Assembly: GCA_025351985.1 (NCBI GenBank) | Contig: JANXUW010000128.1 | Location: 1-7,092, forward strand | DNA: 7,092 nt | Origin: Pseudolysobacter sp. | GTDB taxonomy: Bacteria; Pseudomonadota; Gammaproteobacteria; Xanthomonadales; Rhodanobacteraceae | Direction of reading: 5' to 3' | Shown: positions 5,838 through 7,092 of the stretch, one piece after another | How the letters are laid out: each line of letters begins with the position of its first letter | Numbering within the stretch: the first letter of the stretch is position 1 | Notes under the pieces: generated by a model | What the model was told of the DNA's origin: nothing | Databases searched by the model: none | What the model saw: the letters and a program-made list of their open reading frames with translations, nothing else | Made by a program: the position numbers and the translations under genes

Positions 5838-6941
5838 ATGGCCTTCAATACAATCCCTGAAATTCTCGACGACATCCGCATCGGACGCATGGTCGTGATT
5901 CTCGATGACGAAGACCGCGAGAACGAAGGCGATCTGGTCATGGCCGCATCGATGGTGCGGCCCGAGGACATCAATTTCATGGCGCGTTACGGCCGCGGTC
6001 TGATCTGCCTGCCGCTGACCAAACAACGCTGCGAACAACTGCGCCTGCCACTGATGGTCAGCGACAACCGCTCCGGTTTCGGCACCAACTTCACCGTGAC
6101 CATCGAGGCCGCCGAAGGCGTCACCACGGGCATCTCGGCTTACGATCGCGCGCACACGATCCGCACCGCTGTGCGCCCGGATGCGAAGCCCGAACACCTC
6201 GCCCAGCCCGGCCATATTTTCCCACTCGCCTCGCAACCGGGCGGTGTGCTCATGCGCGCCGGGCACACCGAGGCCGCGACCGATCTGGCGTGTCTCGCCG
6301 GCCTCGAACCGGCCGGCGTGCTGGTCGAAATTCTCAACGAGGACGGCAGCATGGCGCGCCGTCCCGAGCTTGAAGAATTCGCCAAGCAGCACGGTCTCAA
6401 GATCGGCACGATCGCCGACCTGATCCGTTATCGTCTCGATACCGAAAAAACCGTCGCGCGGGTTTTCGATGAAACCGTCGATACCGAATTCGGCAAATTT
6501 CGTCTGGTCGGATATCGCGACGTACTCACGCACGCACTGCATTTCGCGCTCGTGCGCGGTGACGTCGCCGACGGTGCACCGGTGCTGACGCGCGTGCATC
6601 TGCAGAACACGTTGTCCGACGTATTGCATCTCAAACGCGACGATCTCGGTGTCACGATCACCGGCGCGTTGCGGCATATCGCCGAAGCCGATCGCGGTGT
6701 GGTCGTCGTGCTCGCCGCTGCGCAACAAGGCGAAAGCCTGCTCGCGCGCCTGCAGAAAAACGATAGCGCGAAAGCGGAAACGGCAACCTCGGCCACGCCC
6801 GCCGAATGGCGCAACAATGGCCTCGGTGCGCAGATCCTGGCCGACCTCGGCGCGTACAAATTGCGCGTGCTCGGCACGCCGAAACGTTTCCTGGGTTTGG
6901 CCGGGTTTGGGCTTGAAGTGGTGGAGTATGTGCCGGTCTGA
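5838..6941 (+). CDS. ribB: 3,4-dihydroxy-2-butanone-4-phosphate synthase with degenerate GTP cyclohydrolase II domain (RibBX)
   Basis: The N-terminal half (about 1-203) makes 3,4-dihydroxy-2-butanone 4-phosphate from ribulose 5-phosphate, the four-carbon donor for lumazine synthase. Key motifs are [13 protein letters not shown] (20-32, with metal and catalytic D23, R27 and E28), [13 protein letters not shown] (86-98), PGHIFPL (124-130), AGHTEA (141-146, H143) and E164. These match E. coli RibB with a shift of ten residues. The C-terminal half (about 206-367) has the fold signature of RibA: the end [20 protein letters not shown] followed by [17 protein letters not shown] is RibA-like. However, the zinc-binding Cys motif is replaced by [18 protein letters not shown] (252-269), there is no cysteine after C152, and the catalytic arginine motif has become [10 protein letters not shown]. 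It should lack cyclohydrolase II activity, as in the RibBX variants known from Proteobacteria. GGAT at 5827-5830 gives a weak Shine-Dalgarno for the ATG. The total of 367 residues is normal. Confidence 0.95.
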   Translation: MAFNTIPEILDDIRIGRMVVILDDEDRENEGDLVMAASMVRPEDINFMARYGRGLICLPLTKQRCEQLRLPLMVSDNRSGFGTNFTVTIEAAEGVTTGISAYDRAHTIRTAVRPDAKPEHLAQPGHIFPLASQPGGVLMRAGHTEAATDLACLAGLEPAGVLVEILNEDGSMARRPELEEFAKQHGLKIGTIADLIRYRLDTEKTVARVFDETVDTEFGKFRLVGYRDVLTHALHFALVRGDVADGAPVLTRVHLQNTLSDVLHLKRDDLGVTITGALRHIAEADRGVVVVLAAAQQGESLLARLQKNDSAKAETATSATPAEWRNNGLGAQILADLGAYKLRVLGTPKRFLGLAGFGLEVVEYVPV

Positions 6942-6954
6942 TCGCTCGCTGCAT

Positions 6955-6984
6955 TTGACGCGTGCATATTCTTGTAGCTACAGT
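6955..6984 (+). promoter_or_regulatory. Candidate promoter of the last, partial gene
   Basis: TTGACG (6955-6960) is a five-of-six -35. After 18 bases, TACAGT (6979-6984) is a four-of-six -10. The predicted start of transcription, around 6991, falls almost on the ATG at 6990, so a transcript from here would be leaderless or would use the later ATG at 7023. Confidence 0.4.
6973..6982. promoter_or_regulatory. Perfect 10-base palindrome, possible operator
   Basis: TGTAGCTACA is a perfect dyad lying over the spacer end and -10 of the candidate promoter. Repressors of toxin-antitoxin operons commonly bind such sites and control their own synthesis, so an autorepressor site is plausible. A 10-base palindrome alone is weak evidence. 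Confidence 0.4.
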
Positions 6985-6989
6985 AATTC

Positions 6990-7092
6990 ATGTCGAAAAT
7001 AATCAGGCGACCTGTGATCGCGATGCCTGCCACGAAAGAAGACTGCGTCGTCACCGCCGTGGCCAAGGCCGATCCGGGTGCACAGCCGCTCA
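6990..7092 (+). CDS. Partial gene, tentatively BrnA-type antitoxin N-terminus
   Basis: Only the first 34 codons are in the window and the frame is open at its end. From the ATG at 6990 it reads MSKIIRRPVIAMPATKEDC, then a short hydrophobic run and ADPGAQPL. A later in-frame ATG is at 7023; neither has a clear Shine-Dalgarno. From memory, BrnA-like antitoxins of the COG3514 type often start with 'RPVIxMPTxEEDxxIxxAaxADPDAxPLT', and this fits that pattern. The identification rests on recall of a short segment and is tentative. The row 6961-7020 has 25 G+C of 60 by hand count, well below the rib genes. A BrnT-type toxin gene is not visible upstream, where only 48 bases separate this gene from ribBX, and could lie downstream. 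In related genomes ribH would be expected here, so this may be an insertion. Confidence 0.4.
   Translation, partial: MSKIIRRPVIAMPATKEDCVVTAVAKADPGAQPL

Noticed and set aside
5793..6728. Long minus-strand reading frame (311 codons) opposite ribBX
   Set aside because: It is antisense to a clearly conserved gene in GC-rich DNA, has no recognisable motif, and its composition reflects the complementary codon pattern.

Overview
The window looks like an ordinary chromosomal housekeeping region from a GC-rich gammaproteobacterium. The Xanthomonadales (Lysobacterales) are the most likely group. Three things point there: the GlyA and NrdR sequences, including NrdR's C-terminal tail; the secreted DUF3011 protein; and the glyA-nrdR-ribD-ribE-ribB gene order. 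All genes lie on the + strand. The long minus-strand reading frames are shadows.

Layout: glyA (19-1269); a small unrecognised, lower-GC gene that resembles HEAT-like immunity proteins (1274-1804); nrdR (1804-2322); a class I SAM-dependent methyltransferase (2331-3014); a 188-base gap with hairpins and a candidate promoter; a secreted tandem DUF3011 protein (3203-3757); ribD (3788-4894); ribE, riboflavin synthase (4906-5562); a 275-base AT-rich gap holding a pair of inverted REP-like palindromes; ribB in its RibBX form (5838-6941); and the start of a further low-GC gene, tentatively a BrnA-type antitoxin (from 6990, cut by the window end).

Function: the first four genes are packed with gaps of 4, -1 and 8 bases and probably form one transcript. 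GlyA supplies glycine and one-carbon units, and NrdR represses ribonucleotide reductase genes. RibD, RibE and RibB supply three parts of riboflavin synthesis: pyrimidine deamination/reduction, the final dismutation, and the four-carbon donor. RibB carries a degenerate GTP cyclohydrolase II half with no zinc cysteines, so a separate functional RibA must be encoded elsewhere. RibH is also not in the window.

The core genes are conventional. The points of interest are at the joints between them: an immunity-like orphan between glyA and nrdR, an RD-rich secreted protein in front of ribD, a REPIN-like element with compensatory base changes, and a toxin-antitoxin-like gene with a palindrome over its -10. 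I found no convincing new multi-gene system.
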